Source: DATLSM01 sp049585815 (GTDB taxonomy: Bacteria; Actinomycetota; Thermoleophilia; Solirubrobacterales; 70-9). Taken from it: a stretch of DNA of 37,860 nucleotides. Position numbers and translations under genes: made by a program. The notes below the pieces were generated by a model that did no database searches, had not been told where the DNA came from, and saw nothing but the letters and a program-made list of their open reading frames with translations. Numbering within the stretch: the stretch's first letter is position 1; every line of letters starts with the position of its first letter. The DNA lies in assembly GCA_049585815.1 (NCBI GenBank), contig JBAVAR010000148.1, forward strand, positions 1 through 37,860. Direction: 5' to 3'. Positions 15,892-23,764 of the stretch are shown in pieces.

Positions 15892-16230
15892 CTACCGGCG
15901 GCGGCGTCCGGATTTGACCCGTCCCCGCGCCTCCAGCTTGGAGCGGGATGACTCCGAGGCCGGGACCCGGTTTAGGTCCACGAGTTCGGGAACCAGCAGC
16001 TCTTCCGCGCAGCGCCGGTGCCAGTGGTGATGGTCGGTTCCCCCGAGCCGGCGGACGAACTGGACCACGGTGTGCTCGGCGCCGATCTCGATCTCGGCGT
16101 GGCACCCGGGACAGCGGTAAAGCTTTTGAGCAATGCCGCGAATCAGCCACGCCTCGTCGCCCTCGTCGGTTCGAGCACGCAGGCTCCACCGAATGCTTGG
16201 GAGCCCGTCGTGCGCGTCATTCGGCGCCAT
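15892..16230 (-). CDS. Small Cys/His protein, probable zinc binding
   Basis: The 112-residue product contains C40-x2-C43 (YRCPGCHAEI) and a second ligand group with a run of histidines and C74 (HHHWHRRCAEE). Together these are enough for one treble-clef or zinc-ribbon-like site. The ends are basic, the C-terminus finishing in GRRRR. Similar proteins are widespread in actinobacteria with no assigned role. First gene of a three-gene minus-strand unit with two membrane proteins, and divergent from the RpiR-type regulator 58 bases away. Confidence 0.7.
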   Translation of the reverse strand: MAPNDAHDGLPSIRWSLRARTDEGDEAWLIRGIAQKLYRCPGCHAEIEIGAEHTVVQFVRRLGGTDHHHWHRRCAEELLVPELVDLNRVPASESSRSKLEARGRVKSGRRRR

Positions 16231-16288
16231 CGCGGCTCATCCAACCAGATCGGAAGGGAAAGCACGAGGCCCGGCGAAATGGACCGCC

Positions 16289-17143
16289 GTGACCAAGACT
16301 GCGACGAAGTCCCCCCAACTCAAGAGCCTTTCCGAGTACATCCAGGAGCGTTTTGAAGAGTTCTCCCGCTCCCAGAAGGACGTGGCCCGCTACATCGTCG
16401 ACCACCTCGACGAGGCGGCTTTCCTCACCGCCGAGGAGTTGGCCCGGAGAGCGAGCACATCTTCATCGACGGTCGTGCGCTTCTCCCAGGCCCTCGGCTT
16501 TGAGGGTTACCCCGAGCTACAGCAGGCTGCGATCGAGGAGTACCGCAACTCAATCTCCGGCGCCAATGCCGGCGGGAATGGCGGAGCGCTCTTCTCTTTT
16601 GACCACTCCGAGCTGGAGGGGTCGCTGGGCGCCGATCACACCAATCTCGAGGAAACGGCCCGCCACCTCACCCGCGAGCAGGTCGACGCGTCCGTCGCGG
16701 CTTTGGCCAACGCCCACCGCGTCGTCATCGTCGGGGTGGATCAGATGGCCTTCTTCGCCAGCTACCTGCGGCACACGTTGAGCCTGCTCGACATCCGGGC
16801 CGAGATCGTCGCCAGCACCGGTGGGGAGTCACTTCAGCGCCTCGGCCGGATCGACGAGGACACGCTGGTCATCGTCCTTTCCGCCGGTCGGGCCCACCCG
16901 CTGCTGCTGCGGGCGATGAAGCTGGCCCTGCACCGCCGCGCCCGGACCCTGGCGATCTCCGATGCCTCGATGTCGGAGGTCGGCGAGCACGCCGAGATGA
17001 CCCTCTACTTCTCCTCCAACAGCCCCTCCTTCGCCCGTTCCAACACAGCGCTGATGGCACTCGTCCAAGCCCTGGCCCATGGTCTCTATGCCCGCGATGA
17101 GGCCGCCCACAAAGACCGCATTCGGGCCTACAAACTCAAGTAA
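16289..17143 (+). CDS. MurR/RpiR-family transcriptional regulator (HTH + SIS)
   Basis: The 284-residue product has the standard RpiR layout. The N-terminal helix-turn-helix covers about residues 15-85 (SQKDVARYIVDHLDEAAFLT, then ELARRASTSSSTVVRFSQAL, then GFEGYPELQ). A SIS sugar-phosphate-binding domain follows at about 130-260 (HRVVIVGVDQMAFFASYL, TLVIVLSAGRAHPLLL, ISDASMSEVGEHAEMTLYF). SIS domains usually sense phosphosugars. GTG at 16289 is chosen because longer upstream frames add no family sequence. The next gene, pdxS, is only 24 bases on, so it may control vitamin B6 synthesis. PdxR-type B6 regulators are of a different, MocR family, which makes this pairing unusual. Confidence 0.85.
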   Translation: MTKTATKSPQLKSLSEYIQERFEEFSRSQKDVARYIVDHLDEAAFLTAEELARRASTSSSTVVRFSQALGFEGYPELQQAAIEEYRNSISGANAGGNGGALFSFDHSELEGSLGADHTNLEETARHLTREQVDASVAALANAHRVVIVGVDQMAFFASYLRHTLSLLDIRAEIVASTGGESLQRLGRIDEDTLVIVLSAGRAHPLLLRAMKLALHRRARTLAISDASMSEVGEHAEMTLYFSSNSPSFARSNTALMALVQALAHGLYARDEAAHKDRIRAYKLK

Positions 17144-17167
17144 GAGTCGCCCCCGTATATTGGGGTA

Positions 17168-18055
17168 ATGACCGAGCGAGCGACTTTTCGGGTCAAGACC
17201 GGCCTGGCGGAGATGCTCAAAGGGGGTGTGATCATGGATGTGGTCACGCCCGAGCAGGCGAAGATCGCCGAGGATGCCGGCGCTTGCGCCGTGATGGCCT
17301 TGGAGCGCGTGCCCGCAGATATCCGCCGCGACGGGGGCGTTGCCCGGATGTCCGATCCGGCGATGATCAAAGGCATCCAGGAGGCGGTGACGATTCCGGT
17401 GATGGCCAAGGCCCGGATCGGACACTTCGCCGAGGCTCAGGTTCTGGAGTCGCTTGAGGTCGATTATGTCGATGAGTCGGAGGTCCTGACCCCTGCTGAT
17501 GAGCGCAACCACATCGACAAGTTCGCATTCGAGGTGCCGTTCGTCTGCGGGGCAACCAACCTCGGCGAGGCGCTGCGACGGATCGGCGAGGGTGCAGCGA
17601 TGATCCGCTCCAAGGGAGAGGCCGGCACCGGCAACATCGTCGAGGCGGTCCGCCACATGCGCGAGATCACCGCGGCGATCAGGCGCCTGTCTGGGCTCGG
17701 CCCAGAGGAGTTGCCGGGGGCGGCAAAGGAGCACCAGGCCCCCCTGGAGATTGTCCGCGAGGTGGCTGGTGCCGCTCGCCTGCCAGTACCGCTGTTTTGC
17801 GCAGGAGGTATCGCCACTCCGGCTGACGCGGCGCTGATGATGCAGCTTGGCGCCGAGGGGAACTTCGTCGGCTCGGGGATCTTCAAGAGCTCAGACCCTG
17901 AACGCCGCGCCCGTGCGATTGTGGAGGCGACGACGCACTTCAACGACCCCGAGCGGGTTGCGGCAGCCTCGATTGGACTGGGCGAGGCGATGGCTGGCCT
18001 GGAGATCTCCGAGTTGGCCGCGGCGGATGCGCTGCTCCAGGATCGCGGTGCCTGA
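17168..18055 (+). CDS. pdxS: Pyridoxal 5'-phosphate synthase, lyase subunit PdxS
   Basis: At 295 residues the product has the normal PdxS length. It forms the (beta/alpha)8 barrel that makes PLP from ribose 5-phosphate, glyceraldehyde 3-phosphate and ammonia. Both catalytic lysines are at their standard positions: K81 in VMAKARIGH and K149 in IRSKGEAGTGNIVEAVRH. D24 in GGVIMDV is also present. ATG at 17168 follows the regulator by 24 bases. The end overlaps the pdxT start by eight bases, fitting a PdxS:PdxT complex made in equal amounts. Confidence 0.97.
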   Translation: MTERATFRVKTGLAEMLKGGVIMDVVTPEQAKIAEDAGACAVMALERVPADIRRDGGVARMSDPAMIKGIQEAVTIPVMAKARIGHFAEAQVLESLEVDYVDESEVLTPADERNHIDKFAFEVPFVCGATNLGEALRRIGEGAAMIRSKGEAGTGNIVEAVRHMREITAAIRRLSGLGPEELPGAAKEHQAPLEIVREVAGAARLPVPLFCAGGIATPADAALMMQLGAEGNFVGSGIFKSSDPERRARAIVEATTHFNDPERVAAASIGLGEAMAGLEISELAAADALLQDRGA

Positions 18056-18638
18056 GCTGCGCATCGGGGTCCTCGCGATTCAGGGGGGCTTCGGGGCGCA
18101 CGCCCGCATGCTCGAAGAACTCGGGGCGCAGGCAACTGAGGTCAGGGTCGCGGCCGACTTCGATGGGCTGGACGGAGTGGTGATCCCGGGCGGGGAGAGC
18201 ACGACGATCGAGATGGGAATCGAGAGCGGGGGGCTGGAGGCGGCGATCCGTGCCCACCACGAGGCCGGGCGTCCCGTCCTCGGCACTTGTGCCGGGCTGA
18301 TCGTGTGTGACGATGAGCACCTCGGCCTGATTGACGCAACCACCCAGCGCAATGCCTTCGGCCGTCAGCTGCAAAGTTTTGAGTCCCAGCTAATAGTCAA
18401 GGGAATTGGCGAGGAGCCGCTGCGGGCCGTCTTCATTCGAGCCCCGTGGGTTCTGCGCCACGGCCCCGGCGTGGAGGTGCTCGCCACCCACGCGGGACAC
18501 CCCGTCGCGATCCGCGAGGGCCCCGTGCTGGCCAGTGCCTTTCACCCCGAGCTGACTGAGGATTCCCGCTTTCACGCACTCTTCATGGCGATGGCGACGA
18601 GCGGGCGCGAGCGCGTGCGAGAGGAGGCAGCAAGTTGA
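18048..18638 (+). CDS. pdxT: Pyridoxal 5'-phosphate synthase, glutaminase subunit PdxT
   Basis: This 196-residue class I glutamine amidotransferase releases ammonia from glutamine and passes it to PdxS. The N-terminus IGVLAIQGGFGAH and VVIPGGESTTIEMG are family signatures. The nucleophile is C81 (LGTCAGLIV) and the His-Glu pair is H166/E168 (SAFHPELTED). GTG at 18048 overlaps the pdxS stop. The stop in turn overlaps the TTG of the aminopeptidase gene (TTGA), so all three are translationally coupled. Confidence 0.96.
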   Translation: MPELRIGVLAIQGGFGAHARMLEELGAQATEVRVAADFDGLDGVVIPGGESTTIEMGIESGGLEAAIRAHHEAGRPVLGTCAGLIVCDDEHLGLIDATTQRNAFGRQLQSFESQLIVKGIGEEPLRAVFIRAPWVLRHGPGVEVLATHAGHPVAIREGPVLASAFHPELTEDSRFHALFMAMATSGRERVREEAAS

Positions 18639-19741
18639 AAGACCCGAGGGCGGAGGGCCTGGCGAGGATCCTGGTCGGCTACTCGACCGAGGTTAAGCAG
18701 GGGGAGGTGGTCGCGATCGATGGCGAGAGCGCCGCCGCCCCGCTTCTGATGGCCGTCTATGAAGAGGTGCTCAAGGCCGGCGCCAACCCGATCCTCAACG
18801 TCTCACTCGAGGGGCAGTCCGCGGCCTACTTCAAGCACGCAAGCGACGCGCAGCTCGGTTGGATTTCCCCTGTCGCTGAGTGGATGGTCGAGCACGCCGA
18901 CGTGCGGATCGCGATCGGGGCCAGCACCAACACTCGCGAGCTGTCGGCAGTGGCGCCGGAACGCCAGACGCTGCGCCAGACGGCAACCGGTGACCTGATG
19001 GCACGGGCAATGGAGCGCAGCACCAGCGGCGAGTTCCGCTGGTGCTACACGCTGTACCCGACAAGCGCCTACGCCTCCGAGGCGGAGATGAGCCTGGCTG
19101 ACTACGAGGATTTCTACTACGGCGCCTGCCTGGTCAGCGAGGGCGGCGACCCGCTCACCGCCTGGCAGCGGGCCTCGGCGGAGACGGTGCGCCTCGCCGA
19201 GTGGATCGAGGGCCATGAGGAGGTCAGGGTCATCGCGCCCGGGACCGACATCAGGCTGGGCATCGCAGGGCGCAAGTTCATCCCCTGCGACGGACGCCAC
19301 AACATGCCTGACGGTGAGTTCTTTACCGGTCCGATCGAGGACTCGGTCGAGGGTGAGGTGACATTCCACCTCCCGGCCGTGATCGGCGGGCGCGAGGTCT
19401 CAGGAGTGCATCTGCGCTTCGAAAACGGCAAGGTCGTAGATGCAAGCGCCGAGAGGGGCGAGGAGTTTTTGATCAAGCTGCTCGACACCGATCCCGGGGC
19501 ACGCCGTCTCGGCGAGCTTGGAATCGGCACCAACTACGGGATTGACCGAGGCACCCGTGAGGTACTGCTGGACGAGAAGATCGGCGGCACCGTCCACATG
19601 GCCGTGGGCCGTAGCTACCCGGAGTCGGGCGGGGAAAATGAGTCCGCGGTACACACCGATCTCGTCTGCGACCTCCGCCTCGGAGGCAGGCTCGAAATCG
19701 ACGGCGAGGTCATGCAGAAGGACGGCGCCTTCGTCGTTTGA
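18635..19741 (+). CDS. Aminopeptidase, M29 family
   Basis: The 368-residue product has the usual M29 (thermophilic aminopeptidase, AmpS/PepS) length. The C-terminal metal cluster is recognisable: E314 in LLDEKIGG, H321 and Y328 in VHMAVGRSYPE, H340 and D342 in SAVHTDLV. Earlier conserved parts are GLARILVGYSTEVKQGEVV at the N-terminus and GREVSGVHLRFENGKVVDAS in the middle. M29 enzymes are cytoplasmic metallopeptidases that remove N-terminal residues. It is the third gene of the pdxS-pdxT operon with a TTG start. The link to vitamin B6 is not obvious and may be only shared expression. Confidence 0.9.
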   Translation: MKDPRAEGLARILVGYSTEVKQGEVVAIDGESAAAPLLMAVYEEVLKAGANPILNVSLEGQSAAYFKHASDAQLGWISPVAEWMVEHADVRIAIGASTNTRELSAVAPERQTLRQTATGDLMARAMERSTSGEFRWCYTLYPTSAYASEAEMSLADYEDFYYGACLVSEGGDPLTAWQRASAETVRLAEWIEGHEEVRVIAPGTDIRLGIAGRKFIPCDGRHNMPDGEFFTGPIEDSVEGEVTFHLPAVIGGREVSGVHLRFENGKVVDASAERGEEFLIKLLDTDPGARRLGELGIGTNYGIDRGTREVLLDEKIGGTVHMAVGRSYPESGGENESAVHTDLVCDLRLGGRLEIDGEVMQKDGAFVV

Positions 19742-20176
19742 TCATTGATTGGGAAGCGGAGAGCCGGCCAGGAGGAAGAACCAGACGGTCAGCGCGAGTG
19801 CCGCGAGGAGGACCGAACCCATCATCACCGCTTCCACGACTGTGGTTGTTCCCGCCGTGGCGGAGGTGTCCCGCATGCTCTTTAACCAGGCGGGGCGCAT
19901 CGGGGCAAGGCGATTGGTGCCGGTAATCCTCACGTAGAGGTTGTTGAGCCGACCGATCAGCCAGGCGACGACAACCACCGAGACGATGATCCCGACCGCG
20001 ACGATCGCATAGGGGCCGCCGCTCGGGAACTGGGTGTGTGAAACCTTCGAGCCGATGTAGATCCAGCTCAACGGGATCGCCGTCCATAGCGACAGCGCCG
20101 CCAGCAGCATGGCGACGAAGACGACGCCCGCCGCCAGCCCCTTGGCTAGGCCGTGGCTGTGCGTATCGGCGGTCAT
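19742..20176 (-). CDS. Four-helix membrane protein, unknown
   Basis: This 144-residue protein has four hydrophobic stretches (GLAAGVVFVAMLLAALSLWT; then a short second; IVAVGIIVSVVVVAWLIG; VLLAALALTVWFFLLA). A cytoplasmic-looking basic loop with RLNNLYVRITGTNRL lies before the last helix. It is convergent with the aminopeptidase (no bases between the stop codons) and divergent from yebC, with 25 bases between starts. No domain is recognised. The shared promoter gap with yebC is very short. Confidence 0.65.
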   Translation of the reverse strand: MTADTHSHGLAKGLAAGVVFVAMLLAALSLWTAIPLSWIYIGSKVSHTQFPSGGPYAIVAVGIIVSVVVVAWLIGRLNNLYVRITGTNRLAPMRPAWLKSMRDTSATAGTTTVVEAVMMGSVLLAALALTVWFFLLAGSPLPNQ

Positions 20177-20201
20177 CCTTGGCTACATACAATGACACGC
20201 G

Positions 20202-20948
20202 ATGTCTGGTCACTCCAAGTGGTCCTCGATCAAACACAAGAAGGCCGCGGTCGACGCCAAACGCGGTCAGCAGTTCACCAAGCTCGCGCGCGCGATCACG
20301 GTCGCTGCCCGCGAGGGCGGGGGGGAGCCTGACGCAAATCCCTCCCTCGCCACCGCGATCCAAAAGGCGCGTGATGCATCGATGCCGAAGGACAACATTC
20401 AGCGCGCGGTCGACCGCGGCACGGGCGCCGGTGCCGACGTTGAGGCGATTGAGCGGATCATCTTCGAGGGCTATGGGCCGGGTGGCGCCGCGGTCCTGGT
20501 CGAAGCGCTGACCGACAATCGCAATCGCACCAGCGCCGACGTTCGCCACGCCTTCACCAGGCACGGAGGCAGCCTCGGCGAGCCGGGATCGGTTGCCTGG
20601 ATTTTCGAGAAACGCGGTGCGATAACGGTCGATCGTGCCCGCTACGGCGAGGATGACCTGATCGCCGCGATCGACGCGGGCGCCGAGGACGTGCAGGAGG
20701 ACGGCGAGCAGCTCCGCGTACTTTCCGATCCCGGCCAGCTCGCCGCCGTGCGCGAATCGCTCGAATCCGACGGGGTTGAGATCCAGTCAGCAGAGCTGAC
20801 GATGGAGCCCAAGAGTTCGGTCGAGGTCAAGGGCGATGAGGCCAAGCGGCTGCTGCGCCTCCTCAACGACCTCTCCGAGCACGATGACGTCAGCGAGGTC
20901 CACTCCAACTTCGATATTCCCGCAGAGATCCTCGCCGAGGCAACCTAG
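20202..20948 (+). CDS. yebC: YebC/PmpR/TACO1-family protein
   Basis: The 248-residue product begins with the diagnostic MSGHSKWSSIKHKKAAVDAK and continues with GQQFTKLARAITVAAREGGG and the IQKARDASMPKDNIQRAVD segment. The acidic second and third domains follow (IIFEGYGPGGAAVLVEALTD; VAWIFEKRGAITV). The family was annotated as transcription regulators, and members have since been linked to translation of difficult sequences. Adjacency to ruvC is a widely conserved gene order. There are 34 bases between this gene and ruvC. Confidence 0.96.
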   Translation: MSGHSKWSSIKHKKAAVDAKRGQQFTKLARAITVAAREGGGEPDANPSLATAIQKARDASMPKDNIQRAVDRGTGAGADVEAIERIIFEGYGPGGAAVLVEALTDNRNRTSADVRHAFTRHGGSLGEPGSVAWIFEKRGAITVDRARYGEDDLIAAIDAGAEDVQEDGEQLRVLSDPGQLAAVRESLESDGVEIQSAELTMEPKSSVEVKGDEAKRLLRLLNDLSEHDDVSEVHSNFDIPAEILAEAT

Positions 20949-20982
20949 GAGGCATCCGAGCCGCGGCCCAGAATCCGTTCCC

Positions 20983-21486
20983 ATGCAAGTCGTGATGGGA
21001 ATTGATCCCGGCGCCGCGAACCTCGGTTTCGGAATTGTGCGGGTGGAGGGCAACCGGATGTTCGCCCTTGACGGAGGTGTGGTTGAAACCTCGCCCAAAC
21101 TGCCGATCGAGCGTCGCCTGCAGCGGATTCACTCGGCGCTTGCCGAGCTGATCGCGCTGCACCAGCCACGGGCGATGGCGATCGAGGACGTTTACTTCGG
21201 CAAGAACGTGCGCTCGGCTATGGCGGTCGGCCAGGCGAGCGGGGTGGCGATGCTCGCCGCTGCCGAGGTCGACATCCGCTGCTTCGCATACACGCCGCAG
21301 GCGATCAAGATGGCTGTCTGCGGATCCGGCGGGGCTGCCAAGGACCAGGTCCAGAGGATGGTTGGGACGCTGCTCGCTTTGCCGGGGCCACCCAACCCCG
21401 ACCACGCAGCCGATGCGCTCGCGGTGGCCATCTGCCACGGTGGTGGCTCCAGCAGGCGCGAGGTGATCGAGGCGCTGAGCGGATGA
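20983..21486 (+). CDS. ruvC: Holliday junction resolvase RuvC
   Basis: The 167-residue product has the RNase-H-like fold with catalytic D8 (MGIDPGAANLGFG), E68 (AIEDVYFGKN), H141 and D144 (PDHAADALAVAICH). Histidine in place of the third aspartate is the known variant of Thermus RuvC, so activity is expected. The enzyme cuts Holliday junctions moved by RuvAB. ATG at 20983 is used; a second at 20995 is possible. The stop overlaps the ruvA start (ATGA). Confidence 0.95.
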   Translation: MQVVMGIDPGAANLGFGIVRVEGNRMFALDGGVVETSPKLPIERRLQRIHSALAELIALHQPRAMAIEDVYFGKNVRSAMAVGQASGVAMLAAAEVDIRCFAYTPQAIKMAVCGSGGAAKDQVQRMVGTLLALPGPPNPDHAADALAVAICHGGGSSRREVIEALSG

Positions 21487-22079
21487 TTGCCGCGGTCCGA
21501 GGTGAGGTGATGGTGCGCCGTCCCGACCACGTGGTGATCGAGGCCGGCGGAGTCGGTTACCGGCTCGCGGTTTCCGCCGAGACGCTGAAGGCAGTGCCGG
21601 CCACGGGTCTTGAGGCCTTCCTGCACGCCGAGTTGATCTCCCGCGACGATTCGCTCTCCCTCTACGGCTTCGCCTCTGAGGAGGAGCGCGACCTATTTCG
21701 TGAATTGATCACGGTCAGCGGCATCGGTCCCAAAGTCGCGGTCGCGGCCCTCTCGGGCGGCGCCGCCCGCGACCTGCTGCGGGCGATCGCAGGTGGCGAT
21801 GCGAAACGTTTCCAGGCCGTCCCGGGGATCGGCAAACGGACTTCGGAGCGGATCATTGTCGAGCTCAGGGAGAAGGTTGCGGGAGCGCTCGAGGAGGAGG
21901 TCGCGATCGCAGCCTCCGATGATGATCCCCGCTCGCTCGCTCGCGATGGCCTGGTTAACCTCGGCTACGCACCGCTAGAGGCAGAGCAGCTATTGGACGG
22001 CGTCGACGGCAAGGGTCCCGAGGACCTGGTCGCCGCCGCCCTGCGGAAAGCCGGCACCTCCAGAAGTGGGGCCGGATGA
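21483..22079 (+). CDS. ruvA: Holliday junction branch-migration protein RuvA
   Basis: The 198-residue product has the three RuvA domains. The N-terminal OB-fold starts MIAAVRGEVMVRRPDHVVIE. Two helix-hairpin-helix motifs follow (VSGIGPKVAVAALSG and VPGIGKRTSERIIVELREK), and a C-terminal RuvB-binding three-helix domain comes after a flexible acidic linker (DGLVNLGYAPLEAEQLL). RuvA tetramers hold the four-way junction. It overlaps ruvC upstream and ruvB downstream by four bases each. Confidence 0.96.
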   Translation: MIAAVRGEVMVRRPDHVVIEAGGVGYRLAVSAETLKAVPATGLEAFLHAELISRDDSLSLYGFASEEERDLFRELITVSGIGPKVAVAALSGGAARDLLRAIAGGDAKRFQAVPGIGKRTSERIIVELREKVAGALEEEVAIAASDDDPRSLARDGLVNLGYAPLEAEQLLDGVDGKGPEDLVAAALRKAGTSRSGAG

Positions 22080-23236
22080 CCGACCTCAACCCAAATCGGA
22101 TCCGGACTCCCGGGATCGAGAAGACGTCCGGCGCCCCCCGGCGTGCGGCTGGGGGATCACCTATGTCGGATGCCTCGACCCCGCCCGGCGAGGTTGAAAA
22201 CGAGCCCATCCCCGTGGACGGCGAGGTGCGCGTGCACGATGCCCGAGCCGACCTCCCCGACGAGGACCTGGACCGCTCTCTGCGTCCCGCCAACCTCGCC
22301 GATTTCGTCAACCAGGCCCAGGTGACCGAGCAGCTGGCGATCTTCATCGAGGCCGCGCGCGGTCGGGGCGAGCCCCTGGACCACGTCCTGCTGGCCGGAC
22401 CGCCGGGGCTCGGCAAGACCTCGCTCGCCCACATCGTCGCCGCCGAGATGGGCGTCTCGATGGTGCAGACCGCCGGTCCGGCCCTCGAGCGCAAGGCCGA
22501 CGTGGCCTCCTTTCTCACCTCGCTGGAGCCAGGGAGCGTCTTCTTCGTCGATGAGATTCACCGGCTTGGACGCGCTGTGGAGGAGACCCTCTATCCGGCG
22601 ATGGAGGATGGCGAGCTGCCCGTCGTCCTGGGTCAGGGTGCCGGCGCGCGCACCGTGACCCTGCCGTTGCCCCCATTCACCCTGATCGGCGCCACCACCC
22701 GCGCCGGCTTGTTGACGACGCCGCTGCGCGATCGCTTCGGTGTCTGCCACCGTCTCGAGCACTACAGCGCCGAGCACCTGGCGCGGATCGTCGAGCGCTC
22801 GGCCGGCATCCTCGGCATCGAGATCAATGTGGAGGGGGCGCGGACGATCGCCGCCCGCTCTCGCGGTACGCCTCGCGTCGCGAATCGCCTGCTCAAGCGG
22901 GTCCGCGACTTCGCCCAGGTCAAGCGCTCGGGTGCAATTGGAACCGATGTCGCGGTCGCTGCCCTGGAGATGTTGGAGGTCGACGCGGGGGGATTGGACC
23001 GTAGCGACCGTGCCCTGCTCGACACGGTGGCAACCAAATTCTCCGGGGGTCCGGTCGGGCTCTCGACGCTCGCGGTCGCGATCGGGGAGGAGCAGGACAC
23101 GATCGAGGATGTGCTCGAGCCCTACCTCCTCCAGCAGGGTCTGCTGAAGCGGACCCCGCGCGGGCGGGTCCTCACCCAGCGCGCCTACGAGCACCTGGGC
23201 CTGCCGACTCCCGAGGGCGCGGGGAGCCTCTTCTAG
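22076..23236 (+). CDS. ruvB: Holliday junction helicase motor RuvB
   Basis: This is a 386-residue AAA+ ATPase. Walker A is GPPGLGKT (108-115) and Walker B is FVDEIH (157-162). The sensor segment is LIGATTRAGLLTTPLRDRFG and the winged-helix DNA-binding end contains RTPRGRVLTQRAYEHLGL. The ATG overlapping ruvA gives an N-terminal extension of about 60 residues over the E. coli protein, rich in Asp, Glu and Pro. An inner ATG at 22163, behind GGGGATCACCT, would give a 357-residue protein and could be the true start. Confidence 0.95.
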   Translation: MTDLNPNRIRTPGIEKTSGAPRRAAGGSPMSDASTPPGEVENEPIPVDGEVRVHDARADLPDEDLDRSLRPANLADFVNQAQVTEQLAIFIEAARGRGEPLDHVLLAGPPGLGKTSLAHIVAAEMGVSMVQTAGPALERKADVASFLTSLEPGSVFFVDEIHRLGRAVEETLYPAMEDGELPVVLGQGAGARTVTLPLPPFTLIGATTRAGLLTTPLRDRFGVCHRLEHYSAEHLARIVERSAGILGIEINVEGARTIAARSRGTPRVANRLLKRVRDFAQVKRSGAIGTDVAVAALEMLEVDAGGLDRSDRALLDTVATKFSGGPVGLSTLAVAIGEEQDTIEDVLEPYLLQQGLLKRTPRGRVLTQRAYEHLGLPTPEGAGSLF

Positions 23237-23260
23237 CGGGCGCTTGTAGCCTGTGGTGGG

Positions 23261-23749
23261 ATGCCTTTCTTCATCTGCCCGAACTGCGGTCACAGGGACC
23301 TCAGCAGCGACCGGACCGCCGGCTTCAGCACCCGTCCCAAGGGCTGCCCGAAGTGCGGGTTCGGGTTCGTCTTTGAGCTGCTCGACGACTACTACCCGGC
23401 GCCCAACGCCGCCTTCTTCGTCTGCGACAAACAGGAGCGGGTCATCGACGCGGGCAAAGGTAGCTTCGAGCTGACCGGCCTCACCGACGAAGACGTGATC
23501 GGGCGGCCGGTGCGCGACGTGCTCGGCCTGCGCTGGATCGATCTGGGCGACGGCGGCGAGAGCGCCGACACCAACGGTGACGGTGTCACCGACCCGATCG
23601 AGACATCGTTGGAGTGGGGAGTCCGCTCCCTCGGTAAGCGAGTCTCCGTCAACGCCGAGGGCGACCTGCCGGCGGAGGCTGTGGCCGACGTCTTTCCCGC
23701 ATACGACGACGACGGCGGCCTGCTGCTCGTCCTCACCCCCGAGGGCTAG
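23261..23749 (+). CDS. Zinc-ribbon / PAS-domain protein with an EF-hand-like loop
   Basis: The 162-residue product opens with a zinc ribbon like that of FmdB-type proteins: C6-x2-C9 (FICPNCGH) and C29-x2-C32 (KGCPKCGFGF). Residues 48 to about 155 look like a PAS fold (PNAAFFVCDKQERVIDAG, then LTGLTDEDVIGRPVRDVLGL, ending in LLLVLTP). Residues 103-114, DTNGDGVTDPIE, match the 12-residue EF-hand calcium loop D-x-N-x-D-G-x-x-D-x-x-E. No signal peptide is seen, so it should be cytoplasmic. It lies 24 bases after ruvB and 15 before secDF, in the same run. No function is known to me. The loop may bind calcium, or only stabilise an insertion in the PAS domain. Confidence 0.75.
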   Translation: MPFFICPNCGHRDLSSDRTAGFSTRPKGCPKCGFGFVFELLDDYYPAPNAAFFVCDKQERVIDAGKGSFELTGLTDEDVIGRPVRDVLGLRWIDLGDGGESADTNGDGVTDPIETSLEWGVRSLGKRVSVNAEGDLPAEAVADVFPAYDDDGGLLLVLTPEG

Positions 23750-23764
23750 GGGCGGGCGAGGAAG

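Noticed and set aside
16829..17734. 301-codon minus-strand frame opposite the RpiR-type gene and pdxS
   Set aside because: It runs across two well-supported plus-strand genes and has no recognisable domain.
20983..21486. RuvC with histidine where E. coli has the third catalytic aspartate
   Set aside because: This variant is known from Thermus RuvC, so it is not a missing residue.
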